A DNA stretch of 64,000 bases from Arctopsyche grandis (GCF_051622035.1 NC_135361.1:27955205-28019204), one strand, 5' to 3'; numbered from the stretch's first letter, positions 1 through 14,256 are shown. Notes: generated by a model not told the origin, from the sequence alone. A program made the numbers and translations.

Positions 1-46
1 CACCTCATACCTCACACCTCACACCCCACACCCCACACCCCACACC

Positions 47-77
<31 letters not shown>

Positions 78-560
78 CACCTGGCCGTCTCTCATCATCA
101 GCGCTTGTTTACCGACGAGCGCGAATTTGCCGCCATATTCGATCGACGTGATCAATCGGTAGGGCAGCCAACCGGCAAAACATAACTACCACTTTTATTA
201 GACGCGATCAATTATAGCTGTTGGCCGTAAGTTGAGCAATAACAACCCCGTGACACTGGTGATGTTTACGTACACAGTCATACATTAGCCAGTAATCGCT
301 GCGTTTTAACCATTTACATACATACATCTAATATATCATTTGGAAAGAGACTTTGTTAGCATGTACGTACATATGTAATGTTGGCTGGTAACATCGAAAA
401 CAAATCAAAGTATCTATAAAGACGATTCTTGTTCCTCTTTTATCCTGCTCGCGCATATTAAGTGTTACGGGGACAAGTAGGAGATGGTGTAGAATATTAT
501 AGTCATAGATTTTGTCAAATGATTATATTCTTTAATTAGCAGTAAATATAAACGAGATTA
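1..560. other. No gene seen; simple repeats at the left edge
   Basis: The first 80 bases are low complexity: a CACACCCC-type run followed by a CTT trinucleotide run. Bases 85-180 are richer in CpG than the surroundings and could be the edge of a promoter or exon outside the window, but no open frame or splice pattern supports this. The rest is A+T-rich with scattered TACATA-type motifs. Confidence 0.5.
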
Positions 561-810
561 ATGTTCAAGTTTGTATTACAAGTTACTAGTCTCGAAGTGC
601 TAGTTAGGCAGTTTAATCACAAGTGCCTTGTGAGACTGTTTGATCGCAAGTAACTATGTAGTAATCATAAGTTACTAGTAAGGCAGTTTAATCACAAGAC
701 TGTTTTATCGCAAGTGATCAGTTAGAGTGTTTGATCGCAAGTAACTATGTAGTAACACAGTTAAATCACAAGTTACTAGTAAGGCAGTTTAATCGCAAGT
801 GAGGTTCAAT
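560..810. repeat. Degenerate tandem repeat
   Basis: A phrase of about 30-60 bases containing GGCAGTTTAATCACAAG and AAGTTACTAGT recurs several times with drift. A related block lies at 2735-2845, followed by the same 'ATAGAACTAACAGGAGCATTTATAC'-like region that follows the first block. The two stretches are therefore copies of one longer repeat. Confidence 0.6.
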
Positions 811-1798
811 AGATCTAACATGAGCATTTATACACAAAAGAATGATAAGTTTTAACCAATCACAGAATGTTGGTAAATAACAAAGTGATTAAGATACAGA
901 GCAACATCCGTGTGTAAGACAGTTTTAATATTTGATTTATGTATCCTTTGAGAGTATCGAGACATTGTTGAGTAGAAACACAATTTATCATAGAGATAAA
1001 TAGTGATAATAATATTTTAGGGTTTACAGGTATCGTGGGACAAAATGCAGCTATAGCAATAAAGATTATTAAAAGTAATACTTTGGCTTTCAACAGGTCA
1101 TTAACTGTGTCGTCTTATATAACATTTTTATATAACTTTTATCTTAAATAGATAAAAGTTAAGTAGATAGGATTGAACAGAATAGTTGATTGTACAGTAT
1201 GGAAGCAATAAAGATATTGAAAGTCTCATAAATAATGAGGGATAACTTTAAGAGATAACATCATAAGTAGTTAAAAATGAAACAGATGTTCAAACTTAAG
1301 GTTAAAGGGTATTATACATAAGTATATACATAGGTTGTAAGATCCTACCACATAACATAAGTAAGGCTGTACGACAAAAAGAGAGAGAATTTTACAAGTA
1401 TGTATGTATCTTTGGTTAAGACTTCGTAAACAAGTCAAATTTTTTTTCGATTCAAATAAATTTAATAAAAAAACAAATGAATATTTACTATTAGGTTCGC
1501 CATGTTTACGCTGTTTATATTACAAATACTGATCGAAGCCGGGTAAAACAACTAGTAATATATCATTTCGAAAGAGACTTTGTATGTAAGTATTATTGGG
1601 TGGGAGCTTCGTAAACAATACAAAGTTTCTGTGACGACAATTAAATTGGTTGAATATTATATTTTCTTCGATTCAAATAACTTTAATAAAAAAACAAATG
1701 AATATTTATTATTAGATTCGCCATGTTTAAGCTGTTTATATTACGAATACTGAGCGAAGCCGGGTAAAGCAACTAGTATGTACATAAACGTACAATTA

Positions 1799-2469
1799 CA
1801 GTACATAGAACCTCGATTATCCGGATTGTTAAAAACAAACACAAATTTTACGATGTGGCTGCTTTGAAATGCATACCATAAAAATTCGAAAATAAGACGT
1901 AGAAATGAGTCAGTTGTTTTCGAAATTCAATACTCAAAGGACGTTTGTTTCTTGAAAATTTGATGGCGATTTAAATATTTATTTTTAATATTACCAATAT
2001 GGAAAAGAAAACATTTTGTATGCTTCTATAAAGCGGTGTCTTAGGACGTTTTTTGTTAAATAACTATGGTGTTTGTACGTCAACGATCTCGGATATAAAT
2101 AAGAAGAGGTTTGTAAAAAACAAGGTGAAAAAATTATGAAGTTTACTGATTCTGTAATGTTAGAAGATGGAAGCTTAGACTCTTAGAGCGTAAGGTTTTG
2201 ACAAAATCAGGATATGAACAAGTCGAAGAGTGTATTTCTGTGTTTCATTCAAAGACGATCGTCTGGACATCCAATATCTGGTCCATTATTATTGTATGAA
2301 AAGTATTCGCGATTTGGCAGCTTCAAAAAGAACAGCTAACTTTAAGCAAAAATCCATCATTGAACTTCTTAATTAAGTACACACACGGCTTTCCCAGTCA
2401 ATTGTGATTTTTTTTGATTATCCGGACTACCTTCATCCCCAATTAGTCCGGATAATTGAGGTTTTACTG
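1799..2469 (+). mobile_element. Decayed pogo/Tigger-like (Tc1/mariner superfamily) element
   Basis: The ends match as inverted repeats: the left end reads CAGTA...ACCTCGATTATCCGGA and the right end is the complement of CAGTAAAACCTCAATTATCCGGA. A TA dinucleotide lies directly outside each end, as expected for this superfamily. Inside, interrupted frames resemble the DNA-binding half of pogo/Tigger transposases (a stretch like 'VCTSTISDI', then 'ISGPLL'-like residues), broken by stops and frameshifts. At 671 bp it has lost the catalytic half. It is a dead copy. Confidence 0.72.
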
Positions 2470-5400
2470 TATGTAGTTCTACAACAAATATCTAACCCAC
2501 ATTAGAATAATTTAATGGATTTAAATTAAAAAGCAGTCACAGCTTGCGTGCTATTTACTAAAGTTTGCTAACATTATTCTTACAAATATGTATGTACGAC
2601 CCACGTCAATTAATAATTAACTTACGAGAAGTTATGACTTACATACTTTCTGTCTGTTAGGGGGACAATTAAGAAATGGTAAAATTATGAACATAATTCT
2701 CAAATGCTTAAGATACATACAAGGTAGAAGTCTCGAACACAAACTACTAGTTATAATTACAAATTACTAGTTACTAGTCAAGCAGTTCAATCGCGAGTTC
2801 TACTAGTCATAATTATAAGTTAGACAGTTCAATCACAAGTGGAGTTGAATAGAACTAACAGGAGCATTTATACAATCAAAATTATAATTTAACCAAGCAT
2901 ACAATTTTGGTTAAACAACAAATTACCGAAAAAAGTTACGTATTTAGCAACCATGTACATATATGTCACAGTGAAATTATATTTCGAGTGAAAATATATT
3001 TTCACTGGCGTTTCAGTGAAATCATAACCAGTTATTACGCCTCTCGTATAAACACAGATTATCTAAACACAATCTGCTTTAGGTCATCGACTTTAGAGAG
3101 TATTTAATTAATATTACATATTATATGTACATATTATGATATTTATAAGAATTGTAAATAGGTTTTTGAGCTATTTTTCCTATTATATATAATTAAACAT
3201 TAAAATAATATAATACTATGATTACTAACAAAATTAAATTAAAGTTGTAAAATAGAAAATGATCAGTAGATCAGTAGCTATTAATATAGATATAAGATGC
3301 ATTGTGAACATAATTTCGTAATAATAAAAATCATTTAAAAATCAAATAACCAGTCACATCTTCAGGCTTGGTTTTATTCATTTAAGATTAGATTGTTAAG
3401 GTTGGTATTATTTAAGACTTAGGATACGTTAGGTTAAGTAAGGGTTGGCCCTATTCATTTAAGATTGGGTTGTTAAGGTTAAATTTATAGGGTTAAACGT
3501 TATAAATTCATTGTTTGATACATTTTCACTCCTTGAATTGGTATATATAAAATATATTTTTACTAGTGAAAATATATATACACATTGTACGGGTAACAGT
3601 TAATTAACGGAAAAGGGCTCTTTTCTCTTTATCTGCTATGTAATCAACTGCAACCCTTTCGAAGTTGTAACCGTTGGAAACAATTTTCAAGATTTGTATA
3701 ATTTTTGACAAAAATTATATGAATTTTTAGCTTTCTAACTACTTTCCACCGCGATATTATCGATCAAAAGTGTTATACACATTATTGAGGCTGTAATAGT
3801 ATTCGTTTACTTATTTACTCACTGTTCCACGCCACTTGTTTAGTTCTGTTGACTGAAATCGCTTCAGGTGGGTATTGACACTCTTCTATACTTAGGGCAA
3901 CGAGTTAAACGTTGTAAATTTATTGTTTGATGAATTTTCACTGCTTGAATTGGTGAAAATATATTTTCACTGTAACATATATATTATATGCTATTTGAAG
4001 AAACTTTTAATTGGCTTATGTTGAACTATTTATTTTATTATCTTTGTTTTAACTGTGGAAGGATTAATATAGAAGGATGGCTGTGATGATTTAACAGAAA
4101 GAGTAACATCTTGAAGCGATGTTTGTGGTCAATACACTTTTCGAATTTGCGAATCCTCGAGGACGAACGAAGGCTCCTCCTGGTTTTGGCGAGAATTTCT
4201 CCTTGTCGACGGCGAGGGGCAGATGAGTCACGTGTCGAGGAGACAAACCAGTCCGGTGGGCCGTGTGGCCAGACGTCGTGCTCTTTCGGTAGCCATATCT
4301 GTGGGAAAACCTCGCCGACCACCGGTCCATATGGCCGAAAGGCGCTTGCTTGCTTGCCCAACGCCGTCACGTCTTGACCATATGTGGCTGCAAAGAACAT
4401 CTTGACCAAACGCGATAAATTACCATCGGCGAACATGCGCGTTTTTCACCCACAAGCGAGTCGGCAAAGTTGCCTCTTTCGCATAGAATTGCATCAGACT
4501 TTTTCACAGCCGAGACTTACAACGTAGAATGACGTCTATTCGTGCTTCTACAAGTTGGCGGTAATACATACATATGTTGGACACGTCGAGAAATTTCCAA
4601 TGTGAAGAAGATCCCTCGCGCCAAAGGGGGTCGACCGGGTGTGCAGTTATGCACATATAGAAAAAAAGGCAATTTCCACTGGATCAGAGTGCACGTGTTC
4701 TAATCAGAGTGCTAATATGCAGTGGTGTCACCCTAATGGTTTCCACGGGTTTCCGGAAACCCGTTATTTAATTAAAAATTCATATAATTTTTGTCAAAAA
4801 CTATAAAAATCTTGAAAATTTAATGAACTTTCATGCAATAGTGCCTTGGACGAAAAAAAATCTACAATATATTTATATTTTCAAAATAACTTTTTTGAAA
4901 AAAATGTTGGAAAGCCGTTGTTCCATACTGTCATCCCCATATCTGTACAGTCGAGTTTTTCGACGTCTACTACCAACTACCATAGTTAGTCTGCAGTTTA
5001 TCTCTCACAATATTTGCATATGTCACTGAATGGAGTAAGAACGACGCTTATAAGCAACAGCTTCGATATTTACTATGCGAAAAATGTATGTTATTCCGTA
5101 AATTGACGTAGTTAAAGAAATAATTAAAAAAAAAAAAAAACGCACTAAACCAGACAACGGCAACCAATGACCTGCGGGTCACCAACTGATTTATTTGACA
5201 ATTAACAGGTAAAATTATAATTATTTTCGTATAATTGGTACCAATTATAATTAGCATTGCATAAAGAATATTGATTTCCAAAAGCATCTACATTGAGGGT
5301 GTGGAAGAGGATGAAAGAGGGGGGGGAAGAGGATCAGGAAGGAATGAAAAAGATTATTAAAATCGTAAACAAAATAGTAGCACGATCTGCATAGAATACA

Positions 5401-6534
5401 AGCGTTTCAAAGCTTTTTTGAAAGAAATTGAAGCTAAATATGAAGAATTGCTGTTTCAAGCTGAAATAAGATGGTTAAATCGACGCAAAGTTGTAGCAAT
5501 AGATCTGTAGAATTCTTTAATGACGAATATTTCTTAACGAAATCGATATAAATGATCACCAGCTCAATGATACTAGTTTTCAAAACTTTTGTTCTTAATA
5601 GACATAATGAACCACAATAATAACTTTAACGAAAGACTCCAAGCAAATAACTACCCAATTTTACTCGTTAAAATTTATCTTATTATTCACTAAAAAAACT
5701 GTTAAAATGAAAATACCCACTGACTCAAAATATCTTCTTAATTATCAGATTTTGGTTGATTTTGACCAGCAGCCAAAAAAGGCAATGGTGACAAATTAAA
5801 TTAATCTTTGTAAAATAGCATCTCTGGTATTTTCTTTTCTACGTTTATTTGTACATAACGAGAGAATCCGCTTAAATCCCGGTAATTGTTCTTAATTTAA
5901 ATATATTGCATTGGGGTTATCTCTTGTTAAACTCTTCACTGTAGGCGGCAACGTCCTATAGTTCGCACAAGAAAGCGGCAGGTAGTTAGTTCTGTTGGAA
6001 AAAATGCCAATACATACATCAGACGAGACAAGTGGTTGAAGTCTCGCGCATTGTTCTTCGAAGCAGAGCAAATGTACATACATAGGACCTATACGTCCTA
6101 AAAGGAATCGCACAAACAAAAAAAAGGAGACCGAAAGAAGATAAGAAATTGTGAACGAGCATGCATGCACTTGCAAGTTTCCGAATGCATACTCCCGACT
6201 ACGGCACTAATAAATCAAACGAAACAATGACTCCAAGTATCGAAACTGAGTGGGATAAACTGTGAGCAGATCGTTCTGGAGATCTGGTCCTGAGTCGAGC
6301 GACTGGTACAAATTGCACGAGGCGCCACGAGAACAAGTCGAACCGTTTAATTGGCTCAAGTGAGCTCGTAATCGCAGCACACATCGCGCACATCTGGTTT
6401 AAATTGCACACTCGGCATCGGAGGAATAAGCAAATCACTCCCCTGCCCCACACTACCCCTTGGAATTGGAATACTGTCAACCGACTAACTAAAAAAAATC
6501 AACACACATTTTGGATCTCGAATCCTATTAGGGC
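2470..6534. other. Intergenic; short direct repeats, no supported gene
   Basis: A palindromic phrase GTGAAAATATATTTTCAC occurs near 2985, 3545 and 3952. A region with the phrase GTTAAACGTT.TAAATT.ATTG is present twice (about 3492 and 3905). A GC-richer patch at 4100-4450 gives overlapping open frames in several phases but none resembles a known protein. Near 4720 a CAGTGGTGT phrase with a GGTTTCCGGAAACC palindrome recurs around 60.6 kb and looks like transposon-end DNA. 5290-6480 shows nothing I can name. Confidence 0.45.
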
Positions 6535-6775
6535 GAAAACACACGGCGATGAACGTGGCACATGGTTTTTTAGATAGTTTTAAACTATGCCGTGCCATGA
6601 ATTCCAACACGCACCGTCTCAAAATTACCCCCTAGAGTGTTTTCGCTGAAATTATATCCTCGTATGTATCCTTGCTTGACAGTGATCAATAACGGTGTAT
6701 CCCATATTTGAAGAAATATAGGAGAATTTGTCGACGTTCCACATTCCACTTTCCTTGCTGTGTGTTTTCGCCCTT
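6534..6775. mobile_element. MITE with terminal repeat AGGGCGAAAACACAC
   Basis: The left end AGGGCGAAAACACAC is mirrored exactly by GTGTGTTTTCGCCCT at the right end, about 240 bp apart, with no coding capacity. The phrase ATAACGGTGTATCCCATAT near the right half recurs around 54.81 kb, and another AGGGCGAAAACACA end lies at 54.14 kb, so the family has at least one more, rearranged copy. The target duplication is unclear (at most TT or TTA), so I do not assign a superfamily. Confidence 0.75.
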
Positions 6776-6844
6776 TATCGGCGAAACCTCTGGCATTCAG
6801 AACATTTTAAACTAAAAAGAATAGGAATTTCTGGAATACCACGA

Positions 6845-7161
6845 AGGCCTAACAGGTAACCCAAATGCGCCCTCCTAATCCAGAAACATAAATAAATATC
6901 AATTAATATCCACCAAGATATATATGGTCAAATTTGTAAATTTGCAACATTTTATACATTTCAGCAAAATTCGAGATTGCTGAAAACTAGAGATTTGCGA
7001 GAAAACGGGTAAGGTTGCCAATTTGTTGGAACCGTTTCAATGAAATTCAGATAAATTGGCAAACTCTGTTAGGAAACAATCCAAGATCTGGCCAGCAGAA
7101 GCCAGTGGGATTTGAACTGGTGATTACTCGGTTATGCTAACCACTAGTCTATTCTGCTGGT
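6845..7161 (-). mobile_element. tRNA-derived SINE, copy 1
   Basis: Read on the minus strand it starts with ACCAGCAGAATAGACTAGTGG followed by TTAGCAT, which fits a Pol III A box. About 30 bases on, AGTTCAAATCCC fits a B box. The body then carries phrases shared with the other copies (GGCCAGATCTTGG, a GAAACGGTTCCAACAA phrase, TTTTCTCGCAAATCTC) and the 3' end has GGGTTACCTGTTAGGCCT. Family members lie near 22.4, 24.4, 25.05, 51.0 and 54.5 kb. Confidence 0.8.
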
Positions 7162-10100
7162 TATTATGTATGTGTATATTTAGGAACAGTGTGATACGGC
7201 GAGGAAGATTGCTAACCCTATTAGAATAGCCGGTAAGTAGTCATAATTGTGGCTGATCTAAAAGAGGACTAACCACATTGTTGACCACCATGTGATAACG
7301 AGATGTTGGCATATGTGGTCGAAAATAGATATGTATGATAAAAAATACCCAACAAAGAAAAATAAGGTCTTGAATGAAGAAGAAGAGCTGCAGAAGAATT
7401 TAAGCTAATTTGACACGTTACACAACTTATGACTGGTTTTTGGTTAGGTCAATTGTTTTTTCGAAAGATGACATTAATTAATTTATTAAAGATAACCATA
7501 TTATAAAACTAGCACGCATTGAAATGTCTACCCAATACTGATAGGTAGTAAGGAATTGGTACAAAAGTTTGGTTTTCTTTTTGTGTACCTCGTTTACATT
7601 AGAATAAATTTGATCATCTTAACGATTTTCTTTTTTAAGAACGATGTTTTCATACTAAACTAGAGTACACCGGCGACAGGTGCTCCAGCAGTCATATTCA
7701 TTAAAACCGTTTGAGGGTCAACCGCATTACCAGAACCTGCTCGGCGCTACTGGATTCGAAATAACGAGACACATTTCCGCCACGCGTTGACGCCTCTCTT
7801 TGAAAATCTTCGAAGACCTCCACATAGTAACACAAAACTTCAAAACAAATACAAAAAAAAGTGCAACTAACCACTAAGGTGGATATTGACCCAGAGATTC
7901 ATCTGCAGACAAGTCTTTGGGTACGATATTTATTGCAGCTAGGGACGCCGAGTAACGTGAAAGACAGCAGATATGACTAGGATTACCCAAGAGATTGTAT
8001 TGAGTTCTGAAAAAAGCCTTATCTGTTGTTGTCGTTGAGGAACAGTTACTGGCAAACTGCTTGTTTACTGATTTGTCTGCAGAAAAATCTCTACGTCAAG
8101 CCCACCTCATGTTCAGTATATCCACCTCAAGAAGACGCGATAAACAAAGGAGTACCAGATGTGTGCAGCTTCGACGGTCGTAGGCCAACCGAGACACATA
8201 TGTAAAGTAACAAGAGTTTAATACCGCGTGTGTGTGTAAACGTTCAACAGTTAACATCCTGTCGTACAAGAGCAGAGTGGCCCCTCTTTGAAGTACGACA
8301 ACGCAATTTGATGTTCGAGTCAGTGCAACGATGTCGGAACTTCAAAGTGGAAACTTAAAATATTTTGAATTCGAAATCTGCCATTTGGTCGACCGAAGAT
8401 GCTGCAGGATGCGCAGTAGAGGAAGTCGAGGGCCAATTCTGCGAAGTCGCATCCCAGAAGTTGTGACGTGTAAAATTAACGACCCACCCCATATAAAACA
8501 AAGATAAGACGAGAAAAAAAGGTTGCTTTAAATTACAATACCTTACAAAACAAATGTATTTCAAGTCCTATTCACGTGTTCGTCAGAAGTTTCTCATTGT
8601 ACTCTTGACGTAGGAGAAACATTACAGATGTTGGCCAATGTACAGTCATTTCAATGCAAGCTTCTATGTATATTGAATACTTTAAAGCAATTCGACAATG
8701 TCAATTTATGGAAAAAGATATTTTGCTTTCAATAAGAGCACCATCCTGATACAACATATTTTGTACCGGCCCACAATTGCTATTTTTTACTATTTAATTT
8801 TAGCATATTGTGTTATTTAGTGACTTCATAAGCATAACCAATCCCAAAGCATCACTATGACCATTTTATGTACTATCTACATACATACCCAGGTACATAT
8901 GTAGATCGTGAAGTTAAAAATTGTCTTATATCCAACAATTTAAGCATCATTCACAGAACCGTACCAAGGCATTGATCACAGGATATACATATGTCAGGGG
9001 CACAAAAATCTGAAGGGCGATCGGAGCATAAAACAAAACTTTCTTACGACAGAAAAATATAATACATTTATTAAATGTTTTATTTTAAGCTTAGACTTAA
9101 AAAAGGACCGTTAGTTAGTGGATAACATTTCATAACTAAAAGATAACCCAAAACCCGACGATAGTGATTTCAGTAAATTATACCTACGTTTTAAGAGGGA
9201 TAATTTGAATACGATGTTTGTATACCGTAATTTCAATACAATAAATTATTTTCATAATATGATTTCTTTAATCATGATTTTATCATTTAACTATTAAAAA
9301 AAAAATGATATTTGTCAAGTGCACCAAAATCATTTCACGGATCTGAGCATACATCATACATATATGATGACTCATAATCATATATGTATGATGTATTTAT
9401 GAGGAACCAGTAATGACTGGAGACTTCTTTCTCAAGACATACATAAGACATAACATCACATCTGTAATGTGTTCCAAATGTTGTCTGCAAGTTTACATCC
9501 CACATTAATATGGTCTGGCCATTCGCGACGAATACTGCCAGAGTTTAGATAGACGATTGTTATAATGCTATAAAGCTTTCATGGATTCAACCTGGATAAG
9601 AATAAATTCTCACACCTAATTGTCAAGAGATACAATTGTTAGCGTCAATATGAGTTAACGAAATATGCAAAATTGTAAACATTTTTTTTTTTTGAAAATA
9701 GCGCCAATAGCAAACGACGCGTAACCGACAATTTCCACGGTTAGACTTAACATGAGAAAAAATTAAAACCGGATGGCATTGTGTAATTTCAGACCCGCGA
9801 TTACATTATAAGAATTCTTCGCAGATTTCGCAAATAGTGTCATCTCTATTTTTTACCACAGTTTGTATGCGTCCAATATGACGTACTGGCAGATTATTAT
9901 CATATGGAATCAATCAACGATCAATTAGGCACACAATTATTTAAATTTGTATACATTTTTTGCGACTAAAATAACAATGATTCGATCGGAACGATGTGAA
10001 TTTAGCGAATCGTTAAAACGGAGGTTTTTTACGGTTTGGATTTTAAAGTTAGCCAGGTGTTCGCAAGGTACGAAGCCTTGAGAATATATGGAAGATATAA

Positions 10101-11095
10101 AGATAGTGTACAACAAATGTGGACTTATTTATGACATTCTCTCATGGGGATAATAATCTTGATTCCAGGGTAAACTACGTAGGTATTCATATTATAGTAT
10201 GTACTCGTCTACATATTAGTGATACCTATGTATGGTGCGTCTTGTGTGCAAGAATAGGTGTACAAGTGGATTCGACGGTTGATTACATTAATAAATAAAA
10301 TTTGATGGTAGCATTTATGAAAAATATTATGATAAATGATAAGAAATTTGTAATATTTTTTTGTATATGTACATATGTGGGTTCCAATTTATATTGTTGT
10401 GGATGATAAATCGCATGGTTATTTAGACATGTTTTCGATAGAGACGTAGTTATTAGTCATTGTTATAGTTATTCGCAAATTGAATTATAAACAATACGAG
10501 TCTATTGACTGCGAAATAATTTATTGCTAGTGGCGAATAAAAACATCACCGAGAGTACAAAAGGTTTTCATTAATTTTTAACTTTAAAATTCAATCGATT
10601 AGGTGTACAGTAGTGGTCAACATTTGCAGCGTTTCCCAGTAATATTCAGATAAATTATTCAAAATGAGAACAAGGCGTATAAAATTACATAGTTACAAAC
10701 TAGAACACAAGTCGGTAATTTGGATTTTCAAACCTTCTACTAACAACAGTTTTGTCATAAATTTCTAATTCAATGACGGTGGAATAGTTTGCTTCATTAA
10801 TTTTCAAAATATAATAAAATGGTAGCTTTTTAAATGTTTGTTTTTTATTTTGAAATTAACAGAGGTAGATAAGATTTAGAATAAATTTCTATACGTCATC
10901 AATATTTGAAATCGGTTTTGACAATATTCAAAATAATTGAATCAATTAATTAATTAATTAATAAAAGCTCATTCGTTTGTTTCACATTCAAACAATCGAA
11001 CGTCACTATTTAAAGTTTCAGTATCGCGGTTGATTCGCTGCGAACAACACGTACGTAGTTGAAGATACAATTAAGGAGTAAAACAGATTAAAAAA
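7162..11095. other. Intergenic; nothing coding recognised
   Basis: A+T-rich DNA with scattered ATACATATGTA-type motifs. A short palindrome around CATACATATATGATGACTC lies at 9344-9400. The minus-strand open frame at 8355-8564 resembles nothing I know. No RNA gene or transposon ends were recognised. Confidence 0.4.
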
Positions 11096-11099
11096 AAAA

Positions 11100-11780
11100 A
11101 GAAAAACAATAACCTGGTGACGCCATCCCGGGGCGCAGCACCCTTTTGCCTCTACAGTCCCACTGCACGCACATCCAGTCGTCTCACATTCGTCGAAAGT
11201 CCACTGGCAGATCACAAAGTGAAAAAGTCCAACCGAAAACAAAAGCTGAAGCCAGAAGTCAGAAGCGCGAACACACCGAACACGAAAACAATAGACGATC
11301 GGCGATAAACAACCGGCAGCGCGGGAAAGCAAAGTGTCGAACGTTTGAAAGTACTACGAGTCGAGTTGGTAGGCGTGACGTGAGTGACGCGTTCGAAGCT
11401 CGCGCTACGTGCTACTCGCTCCGAATCCACACACTATGTGAGCGAGTGACAGCTCGTTCGCCGTTCGCCGTTCTCCGTTCGTCGTTCGTCGTTCGCCGTT
11501 CGTCGTTATGGCCGTTCGCCGTTCGCCGTTCGCCGTTCGCCGTTCGCAGTTCGGCGCCGGCCGGCCGCTAGCACGCAGGGAGGGGGAGGGGAAGGTGGGG
11601 CAGAGGGTGAGGGGCAGGGGCGAGGGGAAGGGAGGGGAGGGGGGGGGAGGAGCCGGCAGGCGCCAGCCGCTGTCGCCAGCCGCCGACTGTGGACCTGCCG
11701 CTGCCGCAGTACATCTCACCTCATCACCATACACCTCACTCTCCACATTATACTACGGACAGCGTTCAAATCGTTCAGCG
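11100..11780. promoter_or_regulatory. CpG-rich promoter-like block with GTTCGCC hexamer repeats
   Basis: This is one of the few G+C-rich, CpG-dense blocks in the window. Around 11457-11550 the hexamer CGTTCG/CCGTTC repeats many times, followed by a purine-rich GGGGAGGG stretch (11578-11655) and a TATG run. Open frames in several phases are only translations of these repeats. A block like this usually marks a promoter and 5' exon, but I cannot join it to any coding exon. A similar block at 47.3-47.95 kb can be tied to a candidate gene. Confidence 0.4.
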
Positions 11781-12036
11781 TATGTATGTATGTATGTACG
11801 TATGTACTCGCGTCTACTAACGCTGAGGTTATTGAACTGTGATTTTTCGGTGTTGTACACTTTATGATAATAAAATATATTTTTTTGTTTATTTGAGTTT
11901 AAGTTTGAACCATTGTGGCATTACGGGAGTCCCTGATGCGCCACAATGGTCGAAGAAATACATAGAGATGAGAACAATAAAAATGTATACATATATATAT
12001 ATATATAGGTATACTCCGACAAAAAATATATTTAAA

Positions 12037-12723
<687 letters not shown>

Positions 12724-12892
12724 TATATATAAATGAATGTCTGTGTGTGTGTCTCGAATAGGCTCCTAAGCCACTGAACCGATTACGATGGAACTTTCTG
12801 GATTTGTTGTATGCATGTCCGGGAAGATTACTTTGAAAAAAAAACGGGAACGGAAACGGGACAAACGGGAATGAGTCTCATTGCAATCACTA

Positions 12893-13875
12893 ATATATAA
12901 GAAATAAAATTTCAATCAATAGTCAAAATATTGTAACATTTTTGTTTATATGAATTACTAGTGTTTTTACCCAGCTTCACTCAGTGTTTGTAATATAAAC
13001 CGCTTAAACATGGCGAATCTTATATTCGTAATGTAGAGGTCGAGGGTATAGGGAGAGATAATCAAAGACGATGTTGGTCCATCAATGTACGTTTATTGTA
13101 CATTAAGTATACACACGTGCGCGTACGCACCTGCCGGTGGCCGTCCGGTCAGCGGCTCGACTACTAACTGTCAGTTGGCGTCACACTTCTGCCAACTCAC
13201 AAACAGTGTACACTCATGTGTAACACTGTTTGTACATCACTCCTCAACATTACTCATTACATAATTCACTCACACACATAAAATCCCACATTAATTACGA
13301 TTTTACCGACGCGAATGTATGAAGCGCCATTGTGTAGTCAAGGAAATGTGTTTGTTGGTAGCCATGTTAAGAGATCTGGACCCCAACGCCTTGTCCATAC
13401 AAACGTATTAGACTTCTCCCTTCCTCAATTATGGCACTATATGGTATATTTATTGATTTTTTGATTTATGATTTATTTGATTTTTTGATTAATCAAAAAA
13501 ATAAAAATAAATTGAAACATGCCTATGGTGGATATAAATAGCATATTAAAAAATAATTTCTCTAGTGCCGTAATTGAGGATGGGAGAAGTCTTATACGTT
13601 TGTATGGACAAGGCGTTGGGGTCCAGCCCTCTTAACGTGGTTACCAACAAACACATTTCCTTGACTACACAATGGCACTCCATACTTTCGCGTCGGTAAA
13701 ATCGTAATTACGAATATTATTATTATTACTAAGAGGTTTTTACTATTAGATTAGCCATGTTTAAGCGGTTTATATTACAAACACTGAGTGAAGCTGGGTA
13801 AAACCACTAGTAATTCATATAAACAAAATGTTACAATATTTTGAATATTGATTGAAATTTTATTTCTTATATACT
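12893..13875. repeat. Large imperfect palindrome with ACTAGT/ACCCGGCTTCGCT-type ends
   Basis: Sequence at 12893-13020 returns inverted at 13745-13875, including TTTCAATCAATA, the ACTAGT motif and the CCAGCTTCACTCAGT phrase. A second nested pair (13295-13440 against 13560-13710) includes GGACCCCAACGCCTTGTCC and GCCATTGTGTAGTCAAGG. The phrase ACCCGGCTTCGCTCAG next to ACTAGT also occurs near 1540, 1755, 13880, 20885 and 58195, so the palindrome is built from a dispersed repeat family. The asymmetrical part 13033-13249 looks like a separate insertion. Confidence 0.8.
13033..13249 (-). mobile_element. Possible solo LTR inside the palindrome
   Basis: This stretch has no partner in the opposite arm of the palindrome. 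On the minus strand it starts TGTTGAGGAGTG, ends CTCTACA and contains AATAAACGTACATTG, giving the TG...CA ends and polyA signal of a short LTR. I see no clear target duplication, so the call is tentative. Confidence 0.35.
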
Positions 13876-14082
13876 AGTGATTTCACCCGGCTTCGCTCAG
13901 TGTTTGTAATATAAACCGCTTAAACTAATGGCTAATCTAATAGTAAACATTCATTTATTTTTTTTTATTAAATTTATTTGAATCGAAAAAAATAATATTC
14001 AACAATATGAATACCGTTGGCATAGAAACTTTGATTCGTTTGATGACGTCACGGATTCTAAGAACCAAACAAACATACAAAG

Positions 14083-14256
14083 TAGACACCGGATAGTCAC
14101 TGTGCTTTTTCTAGGAATCGGGGCGGTTTAGTTATATTTACAAAGCTAGAGTCCAAAAAAAAAACGTTCGGCGAACCTTTAACAATGCAATGAACACTAC
14201 ACAGCACCCTCTGGGTCCGTTTTTTTCAAGACGGCACCTTGGTTATCCGGCCTTTA
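14083..14256. mobile_element. hAT-type MITE, TSD ATACAAAG
   Basis: The element starts TAGACACCGGATAGTCAC and ends GGTTATCCGGCCTTTA, related inverted ends. It is flanked on both sides by the exact 8-bp duplication ATACAAAG (14075-14082 and 14257-14264). The inside carries CGTTCGGCGAACC and TTTAACAATGCAATGAAC, shared with the copies at 18.59 and 18.78 kb and at 14.97 kb. An 8-bp duplication is characteristic of hAT transposition. No coding capacity. Confidence 0.88.

Noticed and set aside
3360-3500. Telomere-like TTAGG repeats
   Set aside because: GTTAGGTTAAG phrases occur a few times but are irregular and too few for an interstitial telomere array.
4038-4436. Overlapping frames on both strands in a GC-richer patch
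   Set aside because: Three frames are open together and none resembles a known protein. I keep it as unexplained rather than as a gene.
11146-11867. Several 100-140-codon frames around 11.1-11.9 kb
   Set aside because: The residues follow the GTTCGCC hexamer and purine repeats (Arg/Ser/Val repeats); no domain and no splice context.
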